This document shows, one piece after another, positions 10,359 to 27,042 of a stretch of 64,000 nucleotides of DNA. A program made the position numbers and the translations under genes. Under the pieces are notes generated by a model, which did no database searches, was not told the origin of the DNA, and saw only the letters and a list, made by a program, of their open reading frames with translations. Source of the stretch: Neoconidiobolus thromboides FSU 785 (lineage: Eukaryota > Entomophthoromycota > Entomophthoromycetes > Entomophthorales > Neoconidiobolaceae). Each line of letters opens with the position of its first letter. The first letter of the stretch is position 1. The DNA lies in the NCBI GenBank assembly GCA_025603075.1, contig MU626313.1, positions 51,650 through 115,649 of the forward strand, given 5' to 3'.

Positions 10359-11182
10359 AATGATTTTTGCATTTTCATTAAAGTTTGAAAGTGTTTTGAT
10401 TTCAATAGTTTTACTAGAGATATATAAAAATACTGAAAGTAAATACTGAGTTTATAAACATCAGCTTAACTTTGCTACTTTACAACTATTTTTTCCCATT
10501 AAAAAAACTAGATTTTATCAATAATGGTAATAAATGGCATGATTTTGGGTGTGTAAAAGTTGTAGTTGATTAAAAAAATTAAAACAGATTAAAAACACTT
10601 TTTAATTCCTTGAATTGGTATTAAATAATGTGGCTGTTTAATCTTTAAAAAATTAACACAAATCTTTCATTTAATAATGAATCTTTGTTTTAGTGGACTT
10701 TTAAAATTAATATTTACTTCGCCATACCTTCTTTTAGCTATATTTAATTATAAGGTTTACGTTGAAACAAGGCTTTATCATTAATTTTGAAATATAGAAT
10801 AAATAAATAAATTCATCATTAATTTTCAATTATAATTAAAGTTAATCTAAAATAGTATACTCCTTAAATATATTAGACACTCCTAATTACAACTTATTGT
10901 GTATAAACAAGTTAAATATTGCTCACAACTAAATAATATAAAAAGTCAAACTTTACTTCAATTCTTTATAAATCTAATTTACCACATCTAAATCTTTTTC
11001 ATCTGACTTTATGATTTTCAAACTTTGGGTGTTTATTTTTCAACTACTTTATATTTTGTTCAATCAATCTTTAAACATCAAATTGATCGTGCCTCCTATA
11101 TTCATTTACAAATTAGATAATACATATATAAATACCCAAAATACTCGATACTCTCAATTAGATAGTTCTTTTTTACTTTAAA

Positions 11183-12523
11183 ATGGTGCAAAGTATTTTA
11201 GTTCAAGATCAAGAACCACCTCCATTAGTTGTAGTAGAAGGTTTTTTGGGCTCTAAAGACCGATGTTATTGGAACAACTTTCTAAAATGTCAATATAAAA
11301 TAAAAGGTAATCTTGTGAGAAGGGTTCTATTTGTAAGATTGGGCTCCTTATCTTCAGTACATGATAGATGCTGCGAATTATACTATCAACTTAAGGGCGG
11401 TACCGTTGATTTTGGTGAGGAGCATAGCTTACAAATGGGGCATAAAAGGTATGGAAGAACTTACCCAGGACTTTATCCAAAATGGTCTGATAAATATCCT
11501 TTGCATATACTCGGTCATTCTTTAGGTGGCTTAACATGTGTTCGTTTTCAGCGTATGCTAGCTGATTGCTATTTTGATACAGCCACGAGTGAAAATTGGA
11601 TTAAATCCGTCACTACTTTTTCTACTCCACATAGGGGCTCTACTTTACCGTATACAATTGGTGCTAGTGAAATAAACCCTATTGATGTCAATCCGTTCTC
11701 AGTTGGAGCTTTTCTTTACAGATTTGCATACATAATATCTTGGTTTGGGTTTCAAAATATTGACTTACAGCTAGATCATTGGGAATTATATAAATATCCA
11801 TTTTGGCAATTTTTGTATAACCTTATATTTAGATTTCAATTTGATAAAGGATTTGACAATGCCGCTTCTGATCTCACTTTAAGTTTTTGTGAAAATTATA
11901 ATCAAAAATATTCTAAAGAGTTCAAAAGCACTTATTATCGCTCATATTCCGCTTCCATGTCTTATAAAGTCAACCAATATTACTATCCCATTTTAAACTG
12001 GAGTAGACCATTTAGAACCATTTTATTTTCAATGATATTGGGTACTTATTCCTTTAAAGCAAAAGATAAAGTAGATGAAGAGTGGAGGGATAACGATGGG
12101 GTTATACCTGTGATATCTCAATATCACCCGAAATCATGTAAAGACCAAAATTGTATTCACTTAAAGTATAAAAAAGCCGAAAAAATCTTATACCAACCTT
12201 TGTTTAGTCAAATTCAACCTGGTATTTGGTATACAATTGAAATTGAAGATGCTTGTCATTTCAATGTCATTCGTTCTAAAAATAAAATATCCAAAGAACA
12301 TCAGGTGCTATTAATGGATATTTGGGTGTATTTAAATCAAATCGATACAAATACTAAGATACAAAAGGTTAAAAAGATACCAAAAGAGCTTAAGGTATCC
12401 TTTAGCGCTTTTAATAATATTCATTTATTGTCCCCTTTAAATTCTGGGCTAAGTCCTGCTTTCTACTCTCCTCTACTTTCACCACTTGTCAATCCTATTG
12501 TTTCGCCTATTTCTACATGCTAG
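11183..12523 (+). CDS. Bacterial family I.5-type zinc lipase homologue
   Basis: 446-aa intronless alpha/beta hydrolase. The N-terminal half reads like Geobacillus/Staphylococcus-type lipases: LGSLSSVHDRCCELYYQL, KGGTVDFGEEH, GHKRYGRTYPGLYP, then GHSLGG. Putative catalytic triad: Ser113 (GHSLGG), Asp305 (RDNDGVIP) and His359 (DACHFNVI). The zinc ligands of the bacterial enzymes correspond to Asp61, His81 and His87, with a further Asp at about 225-230; the lid-region motif LQLDHWEL is also present. It would hydrolyse acylglycerols or related esters. Unlike the secreted bacterial enzymes it has no visible signal peptide, so an intracellular place is suggested. The C-terminal ~60 residues (LSPLNSGLSPAFYSPLLSPL, a Ser/Pro repeat) are not part of the enzyme fold. 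Confidence 0.85.
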   Translation: MVQSILVQDQEPPPLVVVEGFLGSKDRCYWNNFLKCQYKIKGNLVRRVLFVRLGSLSSVHDRCCELYYQLKGGTVDFGEEHSLQMGHKRYGRTYPGLYPKWSDKYPLHILGHSLGGLTCVRFQRMLADCYFDTATSENWIKSVTTFSTPHRGSTLPYTIGASEINPIDVNPFSVGAFLYRFAYIISWFGFQNIDLQLDHWELYKYPFWQFLYNLIFRFQFDKGFDNAASDLTLSFCENYNQKYSKEFKSTYYRSYSASMSYKVNQYYYPILNWSRPFRTILFSMILGTYSFKAKDKVDEEWRDNDGVIPVISQYHPKSCKDQNCIHLKYKKAEKILYQPLFSQIQPGIWYTIEIEDACHFNVIRSKNKISKEHQVLLMDIWVYLNQIDTNTKIQKVKKIPKELKVSFSAFNNIHLLSPLNSGLSPAFYSPLLSPLVNPIVSPISTC

Positions 12524-13380
12524 CTTCATTTTTTGTTTTCGTTTTAGATTTTTAAATAAATTGTATTTTTAAAGTTTATTGAGTTTCAAATAAGTTGTCA
12601 TACTGGTAACAATATATGTCAGATATTCTTTATAAGCGTCTTAAATTTAATGTTAAGTTACAACTTGAATATACTACTATTAAAGGTGAGTTTTGATGTT
12701 TTAAAAGCTCAGTATAAATAAAGTTTAAAACAATCATCATTGATAATGTTTATGATATTCAATTTAGACTATTTTTAGTTTAATATAAGGATCCAGAGCT
12801 TATAATTAAGCACTATTGTTCATATTTAAATTTTCAACTCTAAGAATTCTATTAATCCAAGTCCCCAATATTGGTATTATCCATTTAATGTTAAGTTCTG
12901 CTCAACTATACGGAGATGAGTTTTTGGTTTCATTACTTTTTCTATCTTTCAAGCGCTATTTGAGTGGAATAATTGCTAATAAAATTTTTAAAAAAATACA
13001 TCCAATATATTATATTTGATCTGATATTCTATTTACTGTCAAAAGAGCTTGAGATTGAAAATATCAAAACATTTTTATAATTGAATTAGAATATTAGAAT
13101 ATTTTTATTTTCTACTACTTGTAAACGCCTATAAGCTCATACGATAATTTTATACATTGAACCTTTAATTACAATACTTTCATAAATGTATTAATACTTT
13201 GAATAGCTTCAACTTCATTATAAATCCATTGTCTACAAAAGTCGGTATTAATTTATACTTAAATTATAATTCCAAAAACAATATTATAATATTAATCAAT
13301 TTAAAATGCTACTTTCTATTAACATGAGTTATATTTATTTAACAAGAAACATATTTTAAACCTTGTCGAAACAAATGCTA
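12524..13380. other. Spacer with one MITE
   Basis: Between two genes that converge on it. A 23-codon ATG-led stretch near 12617 ends in a GGTGAG donor-like site, but no matching downstream exon is found. One MITE copy lies at 12906-13010. Confidence 0.45.
12906..13010 (-). repeat. Foldback MITE copy 7
   Basis: Reverse orientation and diverged: CGGAGATGAGTTTTTGG at left, CAAGCGCTATTTGAGTGG centre, AATACATCC at right. A spurious 67-aa ORF runs through it. Confidence 0.78.
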
Positions 13381-14118
13381 TTAGTTTTTACTTTCGTTAG
13401 TATGATTATCCCCTTCATTTTCTTGAGATGTAGATTCTTCCATGACAAAATCTTCATACTGTGTCTTTTCCTTAAATGGCCTTTTGCCTAACAATTGTAC
13501 CATATCTGAACGATTCAATACTTCTTTTTCTAATAAAAGTTGTGCCACCTTTTCAATATCTGCCTTTTTATCTGTTAACAATTTAGTAGTACGATCATAG
13601 GCTTCTTGGATTAAGTTACGAGCTTCAATGTCCATAAGTTTAGCAGTATCCTCTGAGTAAGGTTTTTGGAATTGTTGACCATCATCCCCAGAGAAAGAAA
13701 TTTGGCCTACTCGAGGATTCATGCCAAAGGAGCTTATTTGAGAATACGCAAGCTTGGTAACTTTTTGTAAATCATCTTGAGCTCCAGTAGTGATAGTGTT
13801 AAAGAAAATTTGTTCAGAAACTCTTCCACCTAAAGTCATACACATCCTGTCGAAAAGTTGCTCTCTTGTAAAGAGATATTGATCTTTAGGTAAATATTGA
13901 GCATAACCTAAGGCTCCAGCTCCACGTGGAATAATAGAAACTTTGAGTAATGGATCGGCATGTTGTAAATACCATCCAGAAACAGCATGACCTGCTTCAT
14001 GGTAAGCAACAGTTTTCTTTTCTTCTGGTGACAAAACTTTAGTCTTCTTTTCTAAACCAGCTATAACACGCTCAATAGCTTGCTCAAAGTGAGTTTCTTC
14101 TACTTCGTCTTTCATATG

Positions 14119-14163
<45 letters not shown>

Positions 14164-15648
14164 AGCACCAGCGAAACCTGGAGTCAAGGCAGCCATTTTT
14201 TTAGCTATCGTTTCTTTGTTAAGACTGGTAACGATAGGACGAAGATGCACTTTAAAAATGGCGCTTCTTCCAATGATATCTGGTCTATCAATTGAAATAT
14301 GACGATCAAAACGACCCGGGCGCATAAGAGCTGAATCTAATACATCAGGTCTATTTGTACCTGCTAAAACTACAACGTGGGAATCAGTACCAAAACCATC
14401 CATTTCGACTAATAATTGATTAAGTGTAGTTTCTCTTTCATCATTACCACCGAAACCACTATTTTTACCAGCACGAGATTTACCAATGGCATCAATTTCA
14501 TCAACGAAAATAATACATGGTGCATTTTTTTTAGCTGTAGCAAATAAATCACGAACTCTTGAGGCACCAACACCAACGAACATTTCAACGAATTCAGATC
14601 CAGAAACACTGAGGAAGGGTACTCCGGCTTCACCAGCAGTAGCTTTAGCGAGTAAGGTTTTACCAGTTCCTGGGGGACCAGATAAGATAGCGCCTCTTGG
14701 AATTTTAGCGCCTAGTCTTTCATATGAACGTGGATCCTTTAAAAATTTAACAAACTCCATGATTTCTTCCTTGGCTTCATCCATACCAGCAACATCCTTA
14801 AATTTCATTTTAATATCTGTTTCTTGGTTAAAAAGCTTAGCTTTGGATTTTCCGATTCCAAAGATACCTCCCTTGGAGCCTGTCCCTGCACGACGAGTCA
14901 TCCATACAAGCAACCCTGCAATAAGTAAAGTTGGTGCAAGGTTCATAAATAATCCAAACATATTGACTTGATCTTTATAAATAACTGGGATAAATTGTTG
15001 TGGAGGTATTTCTAACTCTCTTTGAGCTTGCTCTAATTGACGTTCAAAGGCATCGATACTCCCAATATTAAACACAATTTGTTGTGAATTACCATTTGGA
15101 TCAGAGTGAAGTTTAACTTTGACCATTTTTTTATTAATTACTTGAAGACTATGAACAAGACCTTTTTCTAAGTAATTTGTGCGGAACTCTTGCCAACTAA
15201 CTTCATGAACATTTGAACCGGATTTCAAATATTCATAAGCAATTAATGAAGCAATTACCATCAAATAAGTACCTTGGGAACTACCAAATTGGTTATTGTT
15301 ATTTTCGTTTGGAGATCCCTTATTGTCTTTTTGATTGCTATTTTCATTCTCTGATTTTTTGGTTTGTTTAGAACCAAAAAATTGCTCAAATCCTCTTGGA
15401 AACTGTTTAAAAATTTCATCTTCCTCTAATTTATTTTCGTCCTTTTTATCTTCTTTTTTAACTTTTTCTTTTTCTTTGTCTTTTGAATCAGAGTATTGTC
15501 TTATGATGTGTTTATTCAATGGCTTGTACTTCATCATCTGGAGATTAGCCTTTGAATTCAAGTTGTTTAAGTTTTTGGATGCTCTCAATATAGAGCTTGA
15601 GTTTAATATAGGCCCAGCCTTGGTTCTTAAAAGTGAAGCCAAAACCAT
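13381..15648 (-). CDS. AFG3: Mitochondrial m-AAA protease subunit (Afg3/Yta12 family)
   Basis: 755-aa ATP-dependent zinc metalloprotease of the inner mitochondrial membrane, which degrades unfolded membrane proteins and matures some others. Seen in order: a basic, Ser/Asn-rich presequence (1-60); a charged linker; two membrane spans at about 127-145 and 230-252; an AAA module with Walker A GPPGTGKT (~324-331), Walker B FVDEID (~380), sensor and second region of homology (RPGRFDRHI); and a M41 peptidase with HEAGH (~550-554). The order and length are typical of Afg3/Yta12; FtsH of bacteria is shorter. Intronless, unlike most conserved genes in the window. Whether it is the Afg3 or the Yta12 paralogue is not settled. 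Confidence 0.93.
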
Positions 15649-17661
15649 ATTAAAATACCTAATTGTTTAAAATCAATAAAAGTTGCTAATAAGCTGAAGA
15701 TATCATTTTATATTAATTATAAAAATTCTTACTTAGTCTAAAATTTAATATAATAAAAAATAATTTGTAATTTAATTCAAGCTTTATTTCATTTTTTACA
15801 ATAATTTTGAACAGAATCGAATAAAAATTATGGTTTTAGGAGATTTTTACAGAACTTACTAGACAATTACGTAGTAGTTGGTACAAATTTGTTTTAGGAC
15901 TAAGTATTCACTAAAAATCAAAATTGAATTATTCCATGTAGAAATAAAACATCATTAATAATCGAACGTTGTCTATAAATAATTAATATTCTTTATGTTA
16001 TTTTTTTCATACATTTTCAAAGACTTGATAAAAGTATCAATTATATTATATTAGATTTCTTCATTTTTGAAGCTTTGATTCTAATAAATCGTCTATTAGA
16101 AGATATTCTAAAGTACAACCACGACATAATAAACAATGAAATTGCAATTATATATTATCCTTGAAGATTTCTCAGCTTTCGATTATTTTAATAATTTATA
16201 TCTGATTTCAAGATTCCTTATATTACTTAGTCAAAACTACAACTAACAGACAACCATGTAAATTTCGCAAATAAGCTACTATAGGTCAATAGATGTTTAA
16301 GTATAAACAATAGTTTATATTAATTTCTATAACATCAAATCACTGGTGACTTCTTAACGACAATTTATTTTGAACATTATAGCTCTACTCCATATTTATA
16401 TCTTACTTAATTAAGTGTTAACTTCTTTTAACTAAATATGGGGTCTAATTTATTTCTCTTAAATTGTTCCTTTAAATTCTCGAAAAAAAGTTGTAAGTTG
16501 TAAGTTTAAAAATAAACAGTAGATTTAACTAATCTAAACATTCAGTCTTTTTTAAACAAATCAACTTTTTATATTTATAAAACGAAATTTACGTGTTTAG
16601 TGGACCATCGTGAACTTTCTGTAATCCTCGTGCTTAAAGGGAACGGGTATATAATCACATAAAGGTCATAACGCTATAATAATTAAATCTATTTCTTTAG
16701 CATTAGCTTAGAGTTATCATCTTGAGAGTAAGAACAGTGTTCAATATTGAGACATCTTCAACAGATTAAACAGATTACCTAATCGATGAATCAAAACATA
16801 TTTAAAAGTATTTAAGGTAAATAAAAAATCCTAGATACCTTTATTCTACTAGTGAGATAGAATAAAGATTTAATAATAATTAGTATTTGATATAGATAGT
16901 TAGAGACAAATTAAATGAAGTAATTTTACATAAGTAGATAAAAATTTCTAATATAAATCATCATCCTGATTTTCAGTTTTTTATAAAAAATACAATGAAA
17001 ATGTGCCCAATAAAATATAAAATAAAATAATACAATACAATAATACAATACAATACAATATTATAACATTTGTTGAAAAGACATTAAGTAACTTATCAAT
17101 AAGATCATAAATATAAACCACATTTAAAGGTTATTTTTATTTAATGAAGATATTATTAATTCTTGCTCAGTATTCAATTATTATAAAATTATAATAAAGC
17201 TAACTGGCTACTGTTTGAAACTTTTGAGTATTATGTTAAAAATAAAACTAACAATAAACGATACACCTTATATCATGAAAAAATAAAGTAAAATGCGAGA
17301 TTACTAAACTAGGCACTATAAGGTATATTTAACTGCTTAGAATCTTGATATTTTATTTATTTATTAAAGTAACAAAAGAATGGATGTAAATTTGTAAAAC
17401 TTTTTATTCCATATTTCATCCCTTATCCATGATACATTAAGATTGGTGTACAAAAAGGGTTATAACTTATAAGCTTGATTGTATTAGAAACTTTGTCTAA
17501 CTATCTTCATTTGAATGAGGGTACAAGAACTGATCCAATTCAATCAAAAGTGAGATAAAACATAGTTAATAAAAGTGTGTAAAGCAGTACTTCAAATTGG
17601 AAATATAAAAAGATAATAGAAACCCCTTTAAGAAAATAAAAAAGCATTTTTGAAGAGAACC
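15649..17661. other. 2-kb AT-rich spacer
   Basis: Separates two divergently transcribed genes. No coding sequence or MITE copy is recognised. A short TACAA-type tandem repeat lies at about 17030-17061. Confidence 0.5.
17030..17061. repeat. Short AATAC tandem repeat
   Basis: Several direct copies of AATAC/AATACAATAC in a row, in noncoding sequence. Confidence 0.7.
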
Positions 17662-18111
17662 ATGAAATTCATTACTTTAGTCTCTGCATCTTTTCTCTCC
17701 ATTATTGTTCAACAATGCTCTGGCGCTTACTACAACCAAGAGTTGTCTAATTACAAAGATTTTGTGGATCGGAAACTTAACAAAAATGAATATAACAAAA
17801 TTGTGAGTCCCAATACTGCAGCAAGCGGGAAACACTCTCAGCCAGAAGAAACTGGGAAGCTTAATGAACAAAAAGACATAGTATATAATGATAAATTCAT
17901 TCGTAGAGGTAGCGGAATTCCGTTCGGTGGCTATATTCCAGATGAGCTCCTTGAAGCTTATCCTGAATTAATTGAATATCTTAAAGAACAAGACGGAGCG
18001 TCATATAATGATAAATTGGTTCGAAGAGATAGTGGGATTCCGTATGTCGACTATTTTTCAGATAAATATTTTGAAACTCATCCAGAGGCGTTGACAAAGG
18101 TTCGGTCTTAG
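17662..18111 (+). CDS. Small secreted protein with two dibasic repeats (Kex2-processed-repeat-like)
   Basis: I take the ATG at 17662; an ORF call at 17650 relies on TTG. The 149-aa product begins with a signal peptide (MKFITLVSASFLSIIVQQ, cut near CSGA-Y). It carries two homologous units of about 40 residues: YNDKFIRRGSGIPFGGY...EAYPEL and YNDKLVRRDSGIPYVDY...ETHPEAL. Each contains an Arg-Arg pair directly before a G/D-SGIP peptide, the layout expected if a Kex2-type protease frees short peptides. Fungal pheromone precursors and dikaritin-type RiPP precursors share this design, but no named family is recognised and no modifying enzyme lies next to it. Function unknown; processing is inference. 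Confidence 0.6.
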   Translation: MKFITLVSASFLSIIVQQCSGAYYNQELSNYKDFVDRKLNKNEYNKIVSPNTAASGKHSQPEETGKLNEQKDIVYNDKFIRRGSGIPFGGYIPDELLEAYPELIEYLKEQDGASYNDKLVRRDSGIPYVDYFSDKYFETHPEALTKVRS

Positions 18112-18781
18112 ACAATTTCTGCTGATTCAAAATTTACATATTTAAGAGACTAATTTTTTGATAATAAAGTTATTGGCTTTTTTATTTAAATCAAGTCAGA
18201 AATTTAAAAATTATATGGTTAAATAACTATGGTAGCTTTTGTATTAGTAGTTTTATCATGTTTGATTATTTTTGTATTATTTAAAGCATTATTTGAAAAG
18301 CAACACATTATTTTTGTAAATAACTTATGGAACTTAAATAACATCGCCTATATTATTAAGCTTAATATGTTAAACAAAATTATCAAATATTTTAACAATT
18401 ATTAAATTGTTTTTTTCAATCTTGTAAATAATAAAAATGTAATTTGAATGTAGCAAAGCTTAATCCAAAATTTAATTCAAAATTTTCGTTTAGCATATTA
18501 ATACAGGCTGTTATTTTATAATTGTTTAACATGACTGTATTTCATACAAATAAAAGTTTGGTATCAATTATTTCGTGTCTCTCAAACAACAATAAGCACA
18601 AGCATACAATTTAAATACGTAGTATAGCTTAATTTTGAACTATACTACTGGCTAATCCAACTCTAAAAAGTATACATTAAATAATAATTACCTTAAAAAA
18701 CTTTACTAAATATATTAAAATAATTTTATTATTCTGAAAACGATTAAATTGGACCTAAAGCCTTTTTGGACCTTCTAGATA
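18112..18781. other. Spacer between convergent genes
   Basis: AT-rich 3' flanks of the secreted-protein gene and the ABC transporter. No feature seen. Confidence 0.5.
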
Positions 18782-23604
<4,823 letters not shown>

Positions 23605-25304
23605 ATTATTCTTTTTATTCAAATACTAAGTGTATGATAGGTAATTATCTATTCGATTTAAACAAAACTATTTCATTGCTTGTTATCTTTTATAGCTTAT
23701 TTATTTAATTTTGGTGCGTAATCTAAGTTTAAAAACTATTGGCTATTTTCAAAATTGCGAAAACGATTAGTAATCGCTAATTGTAACTTAATCATAGTTT
23801 ACTAAATTTAGTAGTTATTACTCCTTATTTCTTCAAACTGATTTAATAGCATTAATATTTAATTCCGACTTCCTTACCACAGTTAATTGAATTATCGATT
23901 ATTCAAGGCTTCTCCACAAAGATTGCTATTTCATTTTTAGCCCACATTAGTCGATTTTAAAAGTATTAATACAGTTCAGAACTCTAAACATTCAATATTG
24001 TACAATATTATCTATCGAAAATAAAACTAATCCTATATCGCTAACTTTTATTAGCTTTAATAAGTCTAACTTTTTAATATTTGTTTAATTAGATTAAATA
24101 AATGATGTGTCAATTTATGTAGATGAAAAATTATCTTAATAAAATATAGGATAGTGGTAAACAATAGTTTATCTAGCATAAAAAATCCAGTAAGCTAATT
24201 TAAGTTTATTAGCTAATATTCCAAAATTTCATTATTCTACAAAAATTTAATGTCCCGAGGATTATTTCGGTACAACTTTTACACATGAATTTACTAGTAG
24301 ATTTGCTTTGGTACATTTTATGTTGCAAATTTCCCACACCTATTGTACCATTTACTCAATAAACTAACAAATAAAATTTACTAATTTCATTAATATAAGA
24401 GTTATAACTACTGCCATATAAAGCACTATTGCTTTATATATTTAAAGTTCCAATCAATTTATCCCATAAAATCATTATCACACAAAACATACTTCCCTTT
24501 TGTGAACAATATGTTGCTCTTTTGCGCCTAAATTTTTACTTTAACTAACTCACAGTCTCTTATTGTTTCATATATATACTACTATGTTTTATATACAGTA
24601 TTGTATATAGTATCTATATAAAACTTTTACTATTTTAATTAAATGTTGAATAGCATACAGGAATGTTTTCTATTAAATTTCCTGATCACGTCAAGCTTTA
24701 AATATAAAAAAACAGCTAAAACCTTAAGCAAATAAGGTATGTATTTATTGATTTATTGTTTAAAAAAAATTATATATATTTACAAGCGAAAGGGATGTAA
24801 TATAAAATATTTCAGTGTATTATCTTTTGTTTTAAAATTCTAAGTTACTACCAAAAGGCTTACATAATTATAGAAAAGCCAGTCCTAACCTATTTATATT
24901 ATAATAAATTTAAATCCTAAAATAAATTAAAAATCATAATAAATAATAGCTATAAAAGTTATAAAGACTTCTTATCTAATAGTTTATTTGATTATTTTTA
25001 TTTTTTAAAGCAAATAATATAATTAAAATTTATCTTTAATAACTTTTTTTACTAAAAACGTTTACGCCTATACTATTATTAAGTAAAAAAGTGTAGCTAA
25101 ATACTCAGTAATTTATCTATAATTAAAAATTAAATACGTTATAATAGTAATTATAGTTAAGATTTTACTTTGAATCTGTACTTTTAAATAGTAATAATAG
25201 TAACAAATTAGAAAAAGCTGATTGATCTAAATTTAATTCATAGCATATTAAACTTTTCAAAATTTATTCATAATATTAAAAGCTAACTCTTATATAAATT
25301 AAAA
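23605..25304. other. Spacer upstream of the ABC transporter
   Basis: Very AT-rich, no coding sequence recognised on either strand and no full MITE copy. Confidence 0.5.
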
Positions 25305-25412
25305 TATATGGGAGTGTTTTTTTTAACTTCATTATTTTTTCCATTTTTTAAGCGCTATTTAAGCGGAAAATTTGTTAGTAAAATTCTTAAACACAAAAAT
25401 ACATCCCCATAT
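25305..25412 (-). repeat. Foldback MITE copy 8
   Basis: Reverse orientation: GGGAGTGTTTTTTTTAACTTC at left with an AAGCGCTATTTAAGCGG centre and AATACATCCCC at right. It is joined directly to copy 9. Confidence 0.9.
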
Positions 25413-25512
25413 GGTGATGTTTTTTTTGGCTTCACTTTTTTCATCTTTCAAGCACTATTTGAGTAGAAAAATTGTTAGTAAAATTCTTAAATACAAAAAT
25501 ACATCCCCATAT
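25407..25512 (-). repeat. Foldback MITE copy 9
   Basis: Same orientation as copy 8, sharing the CCCCATATGG junction with it, so the two form a tandem pair; ends AATACATCCCC then ATAT. Confidence 0.9.
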
Positions 25513-25589
25513 AATATTTGCTTAATAACTTAACTACTATATTAAGATTCAGTAAAAAAAATAGTGACAATAAACACCTATCAAATAAT

Positions 25590-25691
25590 TATGAGAATGT
25601 ATTTTGTTTAAGAATTTTACTAACAATCTTTCCATCCAAATAGCGCTTAAAAAATAGAAAAATAACGGAATCAAAAAAAACATCCCCATAT
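25590..25691 (+). repeat. Foldback MITE copy 10
   Basis: Plus orientation, left G-run decayed (GAGAATGTATTTTG), centre TAGCGCTTAAAAAATAG, right AAACATCCCC then ATAT. Confidence 0.85.
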
Positions 25692-25822
25692 ATCAAATAA
25701 AAGCAAAAAAATGATATGATAAATATTTTGATAATTTAAGATAAAGCAGTAGCTAAGTTGATATTTTTAATATATACCAAGTAATTTTAAGAATACAGCA
25801 AGAATAATAGATTTGTATAATG

Positions 25823-25925
25823 TATGGGGATATATTTTTGTTTGATAACTTTATTAATGATTTTTCTGCTTAAATAGTACTTAAAAATAGATCAATTGAT
25901 GATACCAAAAAACATATACTCATAT
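25823..25925 (+). repeat. Foldback MITE copy 11
   Basis: Plus orientation: GGGGATATATTTTTGTTTG at left, TAGTACTTAAAAATAG centre, ATATACTC at right. It lies directly upstream of the transposase relic at 25930. Confidence 0.85.
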
Positions 25926-25929
25926 GTAG

Positions 25930-26965
25930 TGGGATGTTTAATTAATTTAATATCTAAAAAGCTTATAAAAATTAATATACAGGGAAATATAGGGAGCTGT
26001 TTTTAGTCTCAAAAGTTTTTATATTATGAATTTAAAAAAAAATAGTAATTTAAATACTAATCTTGATTTTCTTGTCAACCATTATAGAAAAAATATAGTT
26101 AATAGACATTTTGAGAATTTTTTATAATAGGAAAATAGTTCTGGATCATTAAGTAAATTTAAAAGTATTAATTAATCAATTTTAAAATTTGAGATTTTTA
26201 CTTAAAATGTAATAAAATTAATAACTCAATTACTAATAACAATAAAACGGATATAATTTTTAAAAAGTATAAAAAACAAAAATATATAAAAAACAACAAA
26301 AACACAAAGTATTAAAAAGTATTACATTTTATTAGACATAATGACAAATTACACTATTAACCAGTATATAATGAATTAAATAAGAGTGACATAATTCTAA
26401 TTAAAGTTACAGAGCCTATAGAAAATAGAGAAATTAAAAGATTAGCCTTAGTTTATTTTATAAAAATAACAGAAAGTTTAAAAGTTTCAATATTTACTAA
26501 GCAAATACGTAGTTCACTAAATGATAAAAACTAATTACTAAATATTAAGCTATTAATAACTTGAATAATATAAGTTAATAAATAATTAAAAAGCAAATAC
26601 CCATAATAATGAATAAAACCTATTTTTATATTGCTTGTATTATATAAGGATGGTTAATCGTAGTCTCGGGACTAGTCACTCCCTCCCATACAGCTATTTA
26701 TTAACTTAGTGATATATTAATAATGCAATTATAACATTAAAATAATTTATTTAATAGAAAATCTGCAATGTTAGCTACAGAGTAGTCAGTAATAAATACT
26801 TCTTAATAAAGTTTATAGGGATATGTATTTATCCACATACCACGATTTTGACTAATATCAATATATAAGTTATATTAGTAAAATTCTCGCTAATCTGGAG
26901 ATTTCTGTTAAACTTAATAGAAATCCTGGTAACTTATAATAAAATAGTTTAGAACTGTATTGAGT
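25930..26965 (+). mobile_element. Decayed transposable element, copy A (DDE-transposase-like)
   Basis: About 1 kb of plus-strand sequence is homologous, in inverted orientation, to 62385-63275. Shared stretches include ATTAAAGTTA-GAG-CTATAGAAAATAGAG and the block around 26640-26700 (GGTTAAT, GGGACTA, CTCCCAT-CAGCTATTTAT). Reading frames are broken by many stops in this copy. By reference to copy B it contains the C-terminal part of a DDE-transposase-like protein. No terminal repeats of the element could be fixed. Confidence 0.65.
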
Positions 26966-27042
26966 ACTTGCTTTTTAATAAAAAAAATTATTTTATAGAA
27001 TTTTAAGCAAAGCTTATAAAATATATTTAAAAATTGGATAAA

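Larger units (their letters stand above)
7972..11182. other. 3.2-kb spacer with four or more MITEs
   Basis: No intact gene is visible. A short coding-like stretch near 8594-8870 (plus) is interrupted by several stops and matches nothing I know. MITE copies lie at 8930-9026, 9022-9130, 9626-9728 and 10256-10358. The final ~700 bp is the upstream region of the lipase gene. Confidence 0.5.

Noticed and set aside
12612-12690. ATG-led 23-codon stretch ending in a splice-donor-like GGTGAG
   Set aside because: No downstream exon with matching phase and no recognisable family; may be chance.
14486-14971. 161-aa ORF antisense to the m-AAA protease gene
   Set aside because: It lies wholly inside the strongly conserved AAA domain on the other strand; its composition is that of a frame shadow.
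26640-26700. tRNA- or 5S-like RNA gene in the conserved block of the repeat
   Set aside because: No cloverleaf, anticodon stem or A/B box pair could be drawn; conservation is explained by the transposable element.
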